A DNA stretch of 64,000 nt from Pleurostoma richardsiae (Eukaryota > Ascomycota > Sordariomycetes > Calosphaeriales > Pleurostomataceae): NCBI GenBank assembly GCA_030052745.1, contig JANBVO010000024.1:496001-560000 (forward strand), written 5' to 3'. Below the pieces are notes generated by a model, which saw only the letters and a list, made by a program, of their open reading frames with translations, made no database searches and was not told where the DNA came from. The position numbers and the translations under genes are program-made. This document shows, piece after piece, positions 1 to 10,226 of this stretch; the first letter of the stretch is position 1; each line of letters opens with the position of its first letter.

Positions 1-2009
1 AGGCCGCATATCAGCGCGTTTTGGAGAGAGACCCAAACCATGCGAAGGTTCTTCAGCAGCTTGGCTGGCTCCATCATCAACAGAGCAACAGCTTCTCGAG
101 CCAGGAGCGTGCCATAGAGTACCTCGAGAAGTCTGTAGCAGCTGGTATGTCGAAGCTTCCTTTTTTGGCTGCGGAGTTGAACGATTAGCTAACAAATGTT
201 GCAGACAACAGTGATGCCCAGAGCTGGTACCTCCTCGGCCGATGCTACATGTCACAGCAGAAATACCCCAAGGCATATGAGGCATATCAGCAGGCCGTGT
301 ACCGCGATGGCCGGAACCCTACATTCTGGTGCTCGATCGGTGTGCTCTACTACCAGATCAATCAGTACCGAGATGCGCTTGATGCATATTCCCGCGCCAT
401 TCGCCTCAACCCGTTCATTTCTGAAGTGTGGTATGACCTGGGCACTTTGGTAAGTTTGCTTGGCTCGGCAAGTCTTTTCTGTACCACTTTTAGCTAACGT
501 GCTATCTCTTAGTATGAGAGCTGTAACAACCAGATAAATGATGCCCTAGACGCATACCAAAGGGCGGCTGAACTAGACCCCAGCAATCCTCACATCAAGG
601 CCAGGCTCCAGCTCCTGCGGAATGGTCCTGCTAGCGGTGTCCAGGCCGGAAGCGCCCCAATGCCCACCGATGTGCACCCGCAGGCCTACCAGAACCCTGG
701 AGCAGTTGGGCCGCCAGGACCCCAGTGGGCCAGCTCCGGTCCTCAGCAGACTCAGCCTCCTCCTGGACCTCCTCCTGGCCCTGGAGCTAATGGCTGGCAG
801 AGGCTGGCGGATGTCAACCCTCCTCCGCAGCCACCCAACCCGTATGAGCAGCGTGGTGAGCCTTTTAGAGGACCTGCTCCGCCTCTCCCCCGGCAGCCCA
901 GCCCCCGGCAAGAGCAACAGATGCGGCCCTATGCCGACCAGCGTCCTAATGCCATCCGACGGGGACCATCTCCACCTCCGGTGCACTACGCTCCTCCTCC
1001 GCCACCTCCTCAGGCCCAGCAGCCACCTCCGGCATCTCAACCGCCTCGGATCCCGAACCCTAATTATGGTGGTCCAGCACCTACTGCGGCTATTCCACCT
1101 GCCGCCAATGGAGTGAATGGCCCGCCTCCTCAGAATCCCCTGATGCCGTACCGGACCAATAGCCCCAGGAATGACATCCGAACTGTCCATGACAACCGGA
1201 TGCCGTCTCCGAAGTCGGCGTACCCACAGCATCAACCTCCGTATCATGCTCATCCGGAGCCGACGGGCCCAGGCGGTATCGAAGCTGGCGCTCCGCCCCC
1301 ACAAGCCGCCATGGCAGCGGAGGCTGCTCTACACAGGGAGCACGATCGACCGCCGTCCGTCGGTCCCAAGAGAATGCGTGAGTGGGAAGACGAGCCTGCA
1401 GTGAAGAAGCCAGCTTCTGAGGAAAACCGCGCTAGGCTAGAAGATTTGCGCCACAGGCGACCTTCGACTCCGCCGCGGGACCCTTATCGCAGGTCCTCGT
1501 CCGAGCAACGCCGCAACATCGAAGAGCAGCACCGCATAGAGGAGCGACGTTTTGAAGAACAGAGGAGGGAGGACGTTATGCGCCGGCTTGAGGAGCAGCA
1601 GCGGCACGCAACTGAGGCTTATCATCCCTCGGAGGCTGCGCATCATCCTCCTGCGCACTCCATGCCAGGCCAGCTTCCGCCAATGCAGCAGGGCCCGTCG
1701 CCAATGCAAGGCATCATACGTGAGCCTCCTCCTCCGGCTGCCCCGGGTCCTAAGGACTACCCGGTGGATGAGCGCCGGTTGGAACACCCTGCAGCGCCGC
1801 AGGCTCCCATAAATGAGCCCGAGCGCGCGGCGAGGAAGATGGATGTTGATGAAGATTATGATGACAGTGGAGAGGATGAGAAGAAGGGCCCTGTCACTTC
1901 TGGGCCAGCTTCCGGACCTGGGTCCACATCCGGAGACATCAAGAACTCAACACCCACAGGCTCTGCGATCAATGGGATGATTAACGGGCCTAAGGTGGAG
2001 TCGTCCTAG
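1..2009 (+). CDS. ssnF: General transcriptional corepressor Cyc8/SsnF (Ssn6), 3' part
   Basis: The 5' end lies outside the window. Visible exons are 1-144, 205-449 and 513-2009, with two GT-AG introns of about 60 nt and continuous phase, giving roughly 627 residues. The first ~150 residues are the last four or so TPR repeats; the repeat containing LGTLYESCNNQINDAL, then RAAELDPSNPHIKARL, is a hallmark of fungal Cyc8/SsnF. The rest is low-complexity Pro/Gln-rich sequence, then a charged Glu/Arg-rich stretch and an acidic Lys/Glu tail (DEDYDDSGEDE near the C-terminus). Family knowledge: the TPR array binds Tup1 and DNA-bound repressors and mediates glucose and other repression in the nucleus. 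Identity rests on the TPR part; the tail is poorly conserved. The stop TAG is at 2007-2009. Confidence 0.9.
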
Positions 2010-2909
2010 TTGCTAGTCTCGGCTATTTCCTTAAATCTTCCTGTCGATGCTGATATCCCCTCGCTCCAACCGTGTATACTGCTAGCTTGCTCACGCATCG
2101 TTTTCATACAACCCGCGCCTTCGCTCGCGCGAGGATTCTCTTTAAAAGAGCCTTTGAATGGCATATGGGTGCTCTCACGTTTCTGTTTTCTCGGATATCA
2201 GGGACCGGTTGAAGAAGAGTGCAAAAAGGACAAAAAAAGAAAAGTGCGCAAGATTTTCGGGCGGACGACCGCGCAGGTCACCTATTCTAGGTAGCTTTTC
2301 CATGAGACTATGTCTATGCCCCTCACCGGGCATTGAATTTCCAGAAATTATTCTTAAAAATGGTCCTTGGTGTTTGACTGACGCGATCGATCGTCTATCT
2401 GTCTCTAACACTGCGGATGTAAACTGGGGTATTCCCTCGCATGCAGACCTACAAGGGGACTTCCGAGCGTAATTGCGCCAGTCCGGCTGCAGATACTGTA
2501 CTGCCTGTTTTGCGGCGGACAATGGCCCTAAGACACGAAGGCCTAGGACAAGAGCCAGCAAAATTTCGGGGCAGGAGTACTCCCTGGCTACGATGTCGTA
2601 GACAAACAGTGCTGGCACTCTGCCTACCATAGTAGTGTAAAACATCAAGCCCTGCGACCCCTGCCGTTTGCGGTCACTAGGTACGCAGGTACACGCTACA
2701 CAGTAAACCGTAATTATGCCGGAGTTCGGCAGATATTTCTTCCACCTGAGATACCCTATCGAGGTATTGGCCAATCAGCACACACCCACAGCTCTGCTTT
2801 AGCTTCGCTTATTTTTTTCCCACTCCCACAAAAACCCTCGCAACTTTTTCGCTCCTCATCAGATCCGTCCTTCGACAATATCCCGACTAACCCACAGGAC
2901 GCCGTCACG
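2010..2909. other. Intergenic: 3' UTR of ssnF and promoter of RPL3
   Basis: No gene is supported here. Open frames on both strands lack introns, family features or coding-like composition. The part nearest RPL3 (about 2780-2900) is pyrimidine-rich, as is common in fungal ribosomal-protein promoters and leaders. Confidence 0.6.
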
Positions 2910-4459
2910 ATGTCTCACAGAGTAAGTGATCGAGTCTCTAGATGTTGAACCGTGAGAGCAGAGTCTAATGAGTTGTGTAGAAATACGAGGCTCCGTATGT
3001 TCCCATCCTCCTTTCCAATTCCGATCCGGCGTTGCGGTCTTCGAGAACGAGTGCTGTGGTCGACCCCGAAATTGGCCCCCGGGTTGGACCAAGTGACGGA
3101 CAGCTTGCTGATCTGATTGTGCTACAGCCGCCACGGCTCTCTTGCCTACCTCCCTCGCAAGAGGTCTGCGTCTCATCGTGGACGTGTTAAGTCGTGAGTG
3201 GAAAATCTTGCACCTTTCGCGAAACGGGGGCGATGTAGGACTGACGAGTAGGTGAAACAGCTTCCCCAAGGATGACCCCAAGAAGCCCGTCCACCTGACG
3301 GCCGCCATGGGCTACAAGGCCGGCATGACCACCATCGTCCGCGACCTTGACCGTCCTGGCGCCAAGTCCCACAAGAAGGAGGTCGTTGAGGCTGTCTCCA
3401 TCATTGATACACCACCTGTACGAACAATGCAGCCCGCTTGGCTATGGAGCCAATGGCTAACATCTTTCACAGATGATCGTTGTTGGTCTGGTTGGTTACA
3501 TCGAAACCCCCCGTGGCCTGCGATCCCTCGCTACCGTTTGGGCTGAGCACCTGAGCGAGGAAGTTAAGCGACGCTTCTACAAGAACTGGTACAAGAGCAA
3601 GAAGAAGGCCTTCACCAAGTACGCTAAGAAGCACACCGAGAACAACGGTGCCTCCATCACCCGCGAGCTCGAGCGCATCAAGAAGTACTGCAGCGTCGTC
3701 CGTGTCCTCGCGCACACCCAAGTCCGGAAGACGCCTCTCAAGCAGAAGAAGGCCCACCTTATGGAGATCCAGATCAACGGCGGCTCCGTCGCTGACAAGG
3801 TCGAGTTCGGCTATGGCCTCTTCGAGAAGCCCGTCTCCATTGACTCCATCTTCGAGAAGGACGAGGTTATCGATGTCATCGCCGTCACCAAGGGTCACGG
3901 ATTCAACGGTGTCACCGCCCGTTGGGGTACCAAGAAGCTGCCTCGCAAGACCCACAAGGGTCTCCGCAAGGTCGCCTGTATCGGTGCCTGGCATCCGTCC
4001 CACGTCCAGTGGACTGTTGCCCGTGCTGGTCAGATGGGTTACCACCACCGTACCTCGGTCAACCACAAGATCTACCGGATCGGCAAGGGTGATGCTGACG
4101 ACAGCGCGTCGACTGAGGTCGATGTTACCAAGAAGAAGATCACTCCGTAAGTTTCCTCGTGGAAGAGAACATTCGCCGTAAGACACATACTGACCGCAGA
4201 TAGCATGGGTGGTTTCGTCCGCTACGGTGAGGTCAACAACGATTTCGTCATGGTCAAGGGCTCCATCCCGGGTACCAAGAAGCGGATCATGACCCTGCGC
4301 AAGTCCATGTTCACGCACACCTCGAGAAAGGCCCTGGAGAAGGTCGAGCTCAAGTGGATCGATACCTCGTCCGAGTTCGGCCACGGTGCCTTCCAGACGC
4401 CGCAGGAGAAGAAGCAGTACCAGGGAACCCTCAAGAAGGACCTGGTTGCCAGCTCATAA
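2910..4459 (+). CDS. rpl3: 60S ribosomal protein L3 (uL3)
   Basis: Six exons: 2910-2921, 2981-2994, 3128-3193, 3261-3417, 3473-4146 and 4204-4459, closing to exactly 392 codons plus stop, the normal length for fungal uL3. The product begins [20 protein letters not shown] and contains the conserved blocks [40 protein letters not shown] and [17 protein letters not shown]. uL3 is a core protein of the large subunit; its extensions reach the peptidyl-transferase centre. The coding sequence opens with a 12-nt and then a 14-nt exon, so the N-terminus is easily missed by gene finders. One change in the usual Q(N)[11 protein letters not shown] block (QMGYHHR) is seen. The large number of introns near the start is typical of fungal ribosomal-protein genes. 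Confidence 0.97.
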
Positions 4460-5126
4460 GAGCGGTCGCTTGCTTCTTCTTGTTACGGTTGCATCGGTGT
4501 CAGGGCATCTCCTTTTCAACGATTCGGACAGGCTGGTGTTGTTGGGTCAATGGATTCTAGCATTCCCCCAGCTAAGAATAGCTGCGTGAGACGAAACGAA
4601 TAAAAAGTCTAAAATAAGAGATCGATTCCCTGTCCCGACAGTGCATGGTCCTACAATTTTTGTTCTATACACTGGTTTTGAGTGCCTCTGGCCAATATTC
4701 GTGACTTTTCGTGAAATGCAAAGCTTGCCCGTTGGATTTATTTTGCTTGTGGGTCGAGTTGGGCGCCGTAACGGGACCGTAGCCAAGTTGCGTCATACCC
4801 CGCGGTCAGCCCTCCTTTCTACCAAAGGCAAGCTGGCGAACAAACAAACCCCCCCATCCGGAACAGCAGTCCAGCATAAGAAGTCCAACTATACGGTTTC
4901 CAAGCTGGCGAGCCCTTTCAAGAAATGTGCAATTAGAGGAATATCGTTCCTGCATCGCTCCAAAAGCCACAGACCGTCCCTTGCTCCTCTGACCTCCACA
5001 GCCCCGACCCCCACACCACAACCGCGAAACCAGCACCTGCGATACCCCTCCCTGCGACGCAGCCGTCCCACACTCTCAGTTACCACACGCACAAGCCCTC
5101 ATAATCAGAGGAAGCTGTGGGGCAGC
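4460..5126. other. Intergenic: RPL3 3' region and leader of the NuiA-like gene
   Basis: No separate gene is supported. The frame of the next gene stays open upstream to about 4641, but the extra sequence is low-complexity Ser/Thr/Pro/Arg-rich and looks like a translated 5' leader. The region 4800-5100 is CA/CT-rich. Confidence 0.5.
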
Positions 5127-5706
5127 ATGGCGACGGACGACGACTACATGGCGTTCCTGGACAAGGCGAACAAGGACCCGAGCGAGGGGCACGCCAAGGC
5201 GCAGGGCGGCGGCAGCGGCGGGTTCAAGGCGGCGGACGAGGGCGCGCCGGTCCCGCAGGCGCTGGCGGCGGCGGCGCGGGGCAAGTTCTACACGAGCGAT
5301 GCGGACGAGCCGTTCGTGCCGGTGTCGCTGGCGTGGGAGGGCGGGGAGGAGCTTCCGGACGAGGGTGAGTGTTCTTCGTCTCTGTCCCACGTTGAATCCA
5401 TGCGTTGTTGGTGGGCCGCAACGGCTGACTTGTTTTTGCTACCGGACAGAGGAGCTCGCACGTCTGATCGGCCACTGGGACCCGGCGAAGGCCGAGGTTG
5501 AGATCATGGACCCGACGTCCTGGGACAGGAACGGGCAGTACGCGGACATCATCGACGCCGTCGCGCAGGCGAGCAAGGGCAACGACGTGAGGGTGTACAG
5601 GGTTGCGAGGGACGGCACGCGGGCGGAGTACTTTGTCATCACGAGGGCTGGGTCTGGGAAGGATGCCAGGTTGGTTGGCGTCAAGGCGCTGGCGGTTGAG
5701 AGTTGA
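5127..5706 (+). CDS. Small protein resembling nuclease A inhibitor (NuiA-like)
   Basis: Two exons, 5127-5364 and 5450-5706, give 164 residues. The N-terminus (MATDDDYMAFLDKANKDPSEG) is charged and probably flexible, with a Gly/Ala-rich linker. From about residue 52 the protein reads FYTSDADEPFVPVSLAWEG, then LARLIGHW, a DPTSW turn, a helix ending near ASKGNDVRVYRV, and finishes RLVGVKALAVES. This order (a T/SDSDEPFEPV-like start, central helix, VYRVG-like strand, closing LVGVKT-like strand) is what I remember of the NuiA fold family, whose cyanobacterial founder binds and inhibits the nuclease NucA. The fungal partner is unknown and inhibition is not shown by sequence. The start was chosen as the first ATG giving the usual fungal N-terminus; the frame is open further upstream. 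Confidence 0.75.
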
Positions 5707-6384
5707 AGAAAGTCTGGAAGGGGAATGGATATCACCGCCGGTCACTCAATCAATGACTACCAGGGGAAGCAAAATTGTGCGGCCTTGTGACGGATATGGT
5801 TTCTAGGCTGTGCTGGCGCCACGGGCCAAAACAGGATAGGAAAGCGAAAGATGGAATGGATTACACGGCTATCATTGAGGACATTATTTACTTTGGCTGC
5901 TCTCACGTCATATTCTTCAACAGCCTTGAAGATCTGGAGCGGCTCTTCAGCGTTCAGTCTTCACCACAAACAGGCATAGGTACTGTACCTAACTAATAGG
6001 TGGCCCCACCAGAGTACCTAGAGTGAAGAGCCCCGGTTTAGTTAAGGTGCCTGGGCTTGTCTGGGCCGATACAGGAGGGTCTGCCGGTTCTTTGTTAGCA
6101 GCCAGTAAAATTTGACACAGCGGACCTCGTCACTCCGTGCCGGCGCCGTTCGGTGGTCTCACTGTAAGCGGGAGCGACGCTACAGCAATTTTCGGCGTCG
6201 AATGCTACATAACGTTAGAGTCTTAGGTGATATAAGAGCTTTGAAGGGCGAGTCAAGTCGACCGGCCATACGATCAACAGGAGCAGAGCTTCCACGGCAC
6301 GCAACAGCTCGATCCCGCCCGGATTCCTCTGTTCTCAAGCATTTATTGCCGGGAAGACTGACTCTTGGAGCGAGCGGAAGAACC
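5707..6384. other. Intergenic: promoter and leader of anthranilate synthase gene
   Basis: No gene is supported. A short GGTGG-CCCC-type inverted repeat sits near 5999-6012. A TGACTCT sequence (one base off the TGACTCA box of Gcn4/CpcA) lies at 6359-6365, only about 20 nt before the inferred start codon. Confidence 0.4.
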
Positions 6385-8117
6385 ATGGAGGGCCTAGTAA
6401 GACTCATCGCCATCCTGTCGACTCACTCGCTCGACCGGCTCAGTCGGCGCAGTTGAAAGAAAACAGGAGTCCAAGCAGGCGCATTGTGCTGACCGTGCCT
6501 CAGGATGTCATCGTCCCGTCCATAGACACGGTGAACGATGTTCTCGCGAAGCCCTACAAGGGCAAAAAGCCCAACCTGGTGCCGCTATACGGCCAGATAT
6601 CCTCGGACCTGATCACACCCTCGGCCGCCTACCTGAAGGTCTCGGCTCACTCCAAGGGCAAGTACTCATTTCTGTTCGAGAGTGCCGCCTCCGAGAGGGT
6701 CGGGCGGTACAGCTTCATCGGCGCCAACCCCCGCAAGGTCCTCATGACTGGCGAGGGCTTCGGTGAAGCGTGCGACCCGCTGCCCGGCCTGGAGGAGGAG
6801 CTGTCGCAGCACATCGTCGCCGACGTCCCCGGCCTGAAGCTGCCGCCGCTGACGGGAGGCGCCACGGGCTATGTATCCTACGACTGCGTCCGCTATTTCG
6901 AGCCCAAGACCGCGCGGCCCATGAAGGACGTGCTCAAGATCCCCGAGTCTCTGTTCATGTTCTTCGACACCATTGTGGCCTTCGACAGCTTCTTCGGCGT
7001 CATCAAGGTCGTCACCTACCTGCGGGTGCCCGAGAAGGCCGAGGAGATCGAGGCAGAGTACGCAAAGGCGACCAGGACCATCGAGGAGCTCATCGACGTG
7101 CTCAACTCGCCGCACATCCCCCTGCCGGAGCAGAAGCCCATCCGGCTGGGCATGGAGTACACGTCCAACATCGGCCGCGACGGCTACGAGGCCCACGTCA
7201 CGCGGCTCAAGAAGCACATCGTCCAGGGCGACATCATCCAGGCCGTGCCCTCGCAGCGGTTCGCGCGCCCCACCGACCTGCACCCCTTCAACATCTACCG
7301 GCACCTGCGCACGGTCAACCCCTCCCCCTACCTGTTCTACATCGACTGCGCCGACTTCCAGATCATCGGCGCCTCGCCGGAGCTTCTGGTCAAGTCGGAC
7401 GGCGGGCGCATCGTGACGCACCCCATCGCCGGCACGGTCAAGCGCGGCAAGACGCCCGAGGAGGACGAGCGGCTGGCCAGCGAGCTGGCCAACTCGCTCA
7501 AGGACCGCGCCGAGCACGTCATGCTGGTGGACCTGGCGCGCAACGACGTGACGCGCGTGTGCGACCCGCTCGAGACCCGCGTCGACCGGCTCATGGTGGT
7601 CGAGAAGTTCAGCCACGTCCAGCACCTGGTGTCGCAGGTGTCGGGCGTGCTGCGGCCGGGCAAGACCCGCTTCGACGCCTTCCGCTCCATCTTCCCCGCC
7701 GGCACGGTGTCCGGGGCGCCCAAGGTCAAGGCCATGGAGCTGATCGCCGAGCTGGAGGGCGAGAAGAGGGGCTTCTACGCCGGGAGCGTGGGGTACTTCG
7801 GGTACTCCAAGGTGGATGAGGAGGGCAAGGAGACGGAGGGCGAGATGGACACGTGCATCGCGCTCAGGACGATGATGACCAAGGACGGGGTGGCGTATCT
7901 GCAAGCTGGTAAGTCCCCGTCTCTCGCACGCGAATGCTATATATCCGGTTTCATGATTGCTGACGCTCTTATAGGAGGGGGCATCGTCTTTGACTCGGAC
8001 GAGTACGACGAGTGGAAGGAGACCATGAACAAGCTCGGCGCCAACATGGACTGCATCGTGTCGGCGGAGAAGCTGTATGCGCGCCGCCAGGCGTCTGGAA
8101 AGGCAGAAGGTTCATGA
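6385..8117 (+). CDS. TRP2: Anthranilate synthase component I
   Basis: Three exons: 6385-6396, 6504-7908 and 7975-8117, 519 residues. The open frame upstream of VIVPSIDTV has no in-frame ATG, so translation must start elsewhere. An ATG at 6385 followed by only four codons and a GTAAGA donor joins in phase to 6504 and gives MEGLDVIVPSIDTVNDVL, a normal fungal N-terminus. Family blocks seen: LLESA-like region as FLFESAASERVGRYSF (feedback/binding site), the glutamine-dependent chorismate-binding core with YLFYID, GASPELLVK, HPIAGTVKRG, HVMLVDLARND, MVVEKFSHVQHLVS and GTVSGAPKVKAMELI, and the C-terminal QAGGGIVFDSD. It converts chorismate to anthranilate together with a glutamine amidotransferase subunit encoded elsewhere. 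The core is complete, so it should be active. Confidence 0.96.
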
Positions 8118-8401
8118 TGACGGGTCCGTCGAGGGGCTCGCGAGGAGGCCGCGAGGGAGGTAGATGTTTGGATGGCGTTCTAAAAGGGAATCTAGATTCC
8201 CGAATTTGTTTATGCTGCCCCGTTTCAGGCGCTGCAGACCAACAGCGCACATATAGATATGTACAATCTAGCTCATCGGGAGCTCTGTGCTGTGTCTTAA
8301 GAGCCTTGCTCATTAACCATATACTTCTAGCCTCAAGAACGAGTGAGTCTATGCCCCCCTTAGGAGGTTACCGTCCCTGGCCAGAGTCTCCCCTAGATGA
8401 C

Positions 8402-9207
8402 TTACTGTGCCGCCTTTGCCTTCTCCTCCTCGTCCTCATTGTACCACATCCCGGACAAATCCCCTGCGGGCTTTACCTTCTCGGAACCCTTGAACTTCTT
8501 GTAGGTCAGGGTATCGAGATCGATACCGTTGAAGGTGCGAACCTAGCAAGCTCTTGATTAGCCTTCCCCATACTCCATCTCTCCCTCTGTCCGTCCCTTA
8601 GTCTTGCCCCCCTCCCACCCCAGTCCGGATACGAATTTCTCTCTCTTTCCCCTGTCGTCCTCTCTCTGCTCCTTGAGACTTACACTGACGCCATAGCCAA
8701 ACCACGGCTTCTCGTCGTTGGCGTAGAACTCGCGGAAGTCGATCATCAGGCTGGCCCCGCACTTGGGGCAGAAAAGATGGTCCTTCTCCTTGGTGTTGAA
8801 CTGGTACCGGGCGCACCGCGCGAGCGAGTCGCCGTGCCACTCGACCTCCTCCCTGGCCGGGTCTGACGACTCGTGAGCTCATGCACTCTTCACACCATTG
8901 GCAATCTCGTAGTCTTCATCTCCCCCCCCCCCCCCCTCTGGCTTCCCCCTCCTCTCAACTCCTCGCACACCGCTCTCTGAACAGCAACGAGAGAAGGAGA
9001 GTGAGATAGAGATGGGAGGAAGTGGTGATGGCGATACGTACAGACGAGGAGGTACCCGAACCGCCGGCAGGCGGAGCAGTCGCAGTTGAGCACCTTGTGC
9101 TCGGGCAGCGGCGGCGAGATGGTCGTCGCGAACTTGATATAGCCACAGTGACAGCCCGCCTCGTAGGTCGCGCTCGGCTTGGGCTGGGGCTCTTCGGTGC
9201 TCGACAT
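8402..9207 (-). CDS. GFA/CENP-V family zinc-binding protein
   Basis: Three exons (9207-9042, 8862-8684, 8542-8402), 161 residues. The zinc ligands of the GFA (glutathione-dependent formaldehyde-activating-like, Mss4-like beta fold) family are present: CHCG near residue 17, CDCSACRRFG in the middle, and FCPKCGASL in exon 2. The spliced junction reads GYLLVYPAREEVEWHGDS, which matches the family's usual strand order. Most fungal members have no proven substrate; some act on glutathione adducts, so no reaction is assigned. The first intron holds a run of 15 C (8922-8936). The ATG at 9207 was preferred to an upstream one at 9306 because family members start close to the CHCG block. Convergent with the anthranilate synthase gene. 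Confidence 0.88.
8922..8936. repeat. Run of 15 C in an intron of the GFA-type gene
   Basis: A homopolymer in intron 1; prone to length change and sequencing error, but without effect on the coding frame. Confidence 0.85.
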
Positions 9208-10226
9208 TTTCTTCGTGTTCTCTTCACTTCGAGTTGCCGAGCCGCTGAGCTGTTCTGGGGTTCCCTTACTCTCGTGAAGAGAGAGAGTCAGAGTTGTTAA
9301 CGACAAAAAGAGGGGGTCAAGTTGTGTCTTGAATTCAGTTGGTAATTCGTTTTCTATGATTTCTTTTCAGATATCAAGTTTGAGCAGCAGGTGTGGCATA
9401 TTATAAATAGGTATATCCTGAGTCTTGGACAACACTAGGAGGTTAGTGAAGCTAAGAGCCGTATCACCCACCGCCTAGGCAGGCTCCAATTGCACTCGCT
9501 AGATGGCAATCCGTCTCTCGAATGCACTGACGACCGCCGGCAGCCCGTCCGTCCCCGCTTCCTTCCGGCGGGTGGACCTAGACTGGTTGAGGCAGTTCGC
9601 GTGTTACATACATACAAAGGGCGCGTGTACGCGTATGGTAACGAGTCCGCATGCTCCTAGGAGTCTAAGCAAGGCGCAACCCGTCCGGGCGGGGCTCACG
9701 GAGAAGTAAGCCGGTCGGACCTGTCTGCCGTTGGTAAGACGGAGCAACACAGCAGCATCACCACTCGGGACTTATCTACTGAGGCATATGCGGCAGTTTG
9801 CACAAGTCCAAACAACACGTCGGACTCGTCAACCCAGAGAAACAGTGCAGCATACATGATCCAAATATAGCCAGCAGCAAGCCAGCGAGACGTCAACCCC
9901 AACCAACCACTGCATTATTTGTAGAATACCCTTTCTTACACGAAGTACTCGTTATAGAACGTCGCATCCTGCGTGCCTCCAGATTGACCTAGTCCAATGC
10001 ATAGATTCCAGTGAAAACCCCTGGCAGACAGATTGTTTTTGAGATCCTCAACGCCCCCTTCGGCCACAGACGATCGGGTAATAAAGCTCCGAGAAAATAT
10101 GACACAGAATTATGCCGCCCTACCATTGGATATCTGACACTTTACATCGACAGCCCCTTAAAGGGAATACATTAGAGATAGATGAGTATAGGTAAAAAGA
10201 GAGAGTGAGCGTGCGTCATGGAAAGA
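9208..10226. other. Intergenic, about 1 kb, nothing supported
   Basis: This holds the leader of the GFA-type gene and the 3' region of the MFS gene. No family-like reading frame or RNA gene was seen on either strand. Confidence 0.5.

Noticed and set aside
2922-3260. snoRNA inside the RPL3 introns
   Set aside because: Introns are 59, 133 and 67 nt; no C box/D box pair with proper spacing was found.
4641-5126. N-terminal extension of the NuiA-like protein
   Set aside because: The frame is open but the sequence is low-complexity, and the start at 5127 gives the normal family length.
6359-6365. TGACTCT resembling the Gcn4/CpcA box before the anthranilate synthase gene
   Set aside because: One mismatch to TGACTCA and only about 20 nt before the start codon, so probably within the leader; not enough to call a site.
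6666-7904. Long antisense open frame over the anthranilate synthase gene
   Set aside because: A result of GC-rich codon bias on the coding strand; composition is that of a shadow frame.
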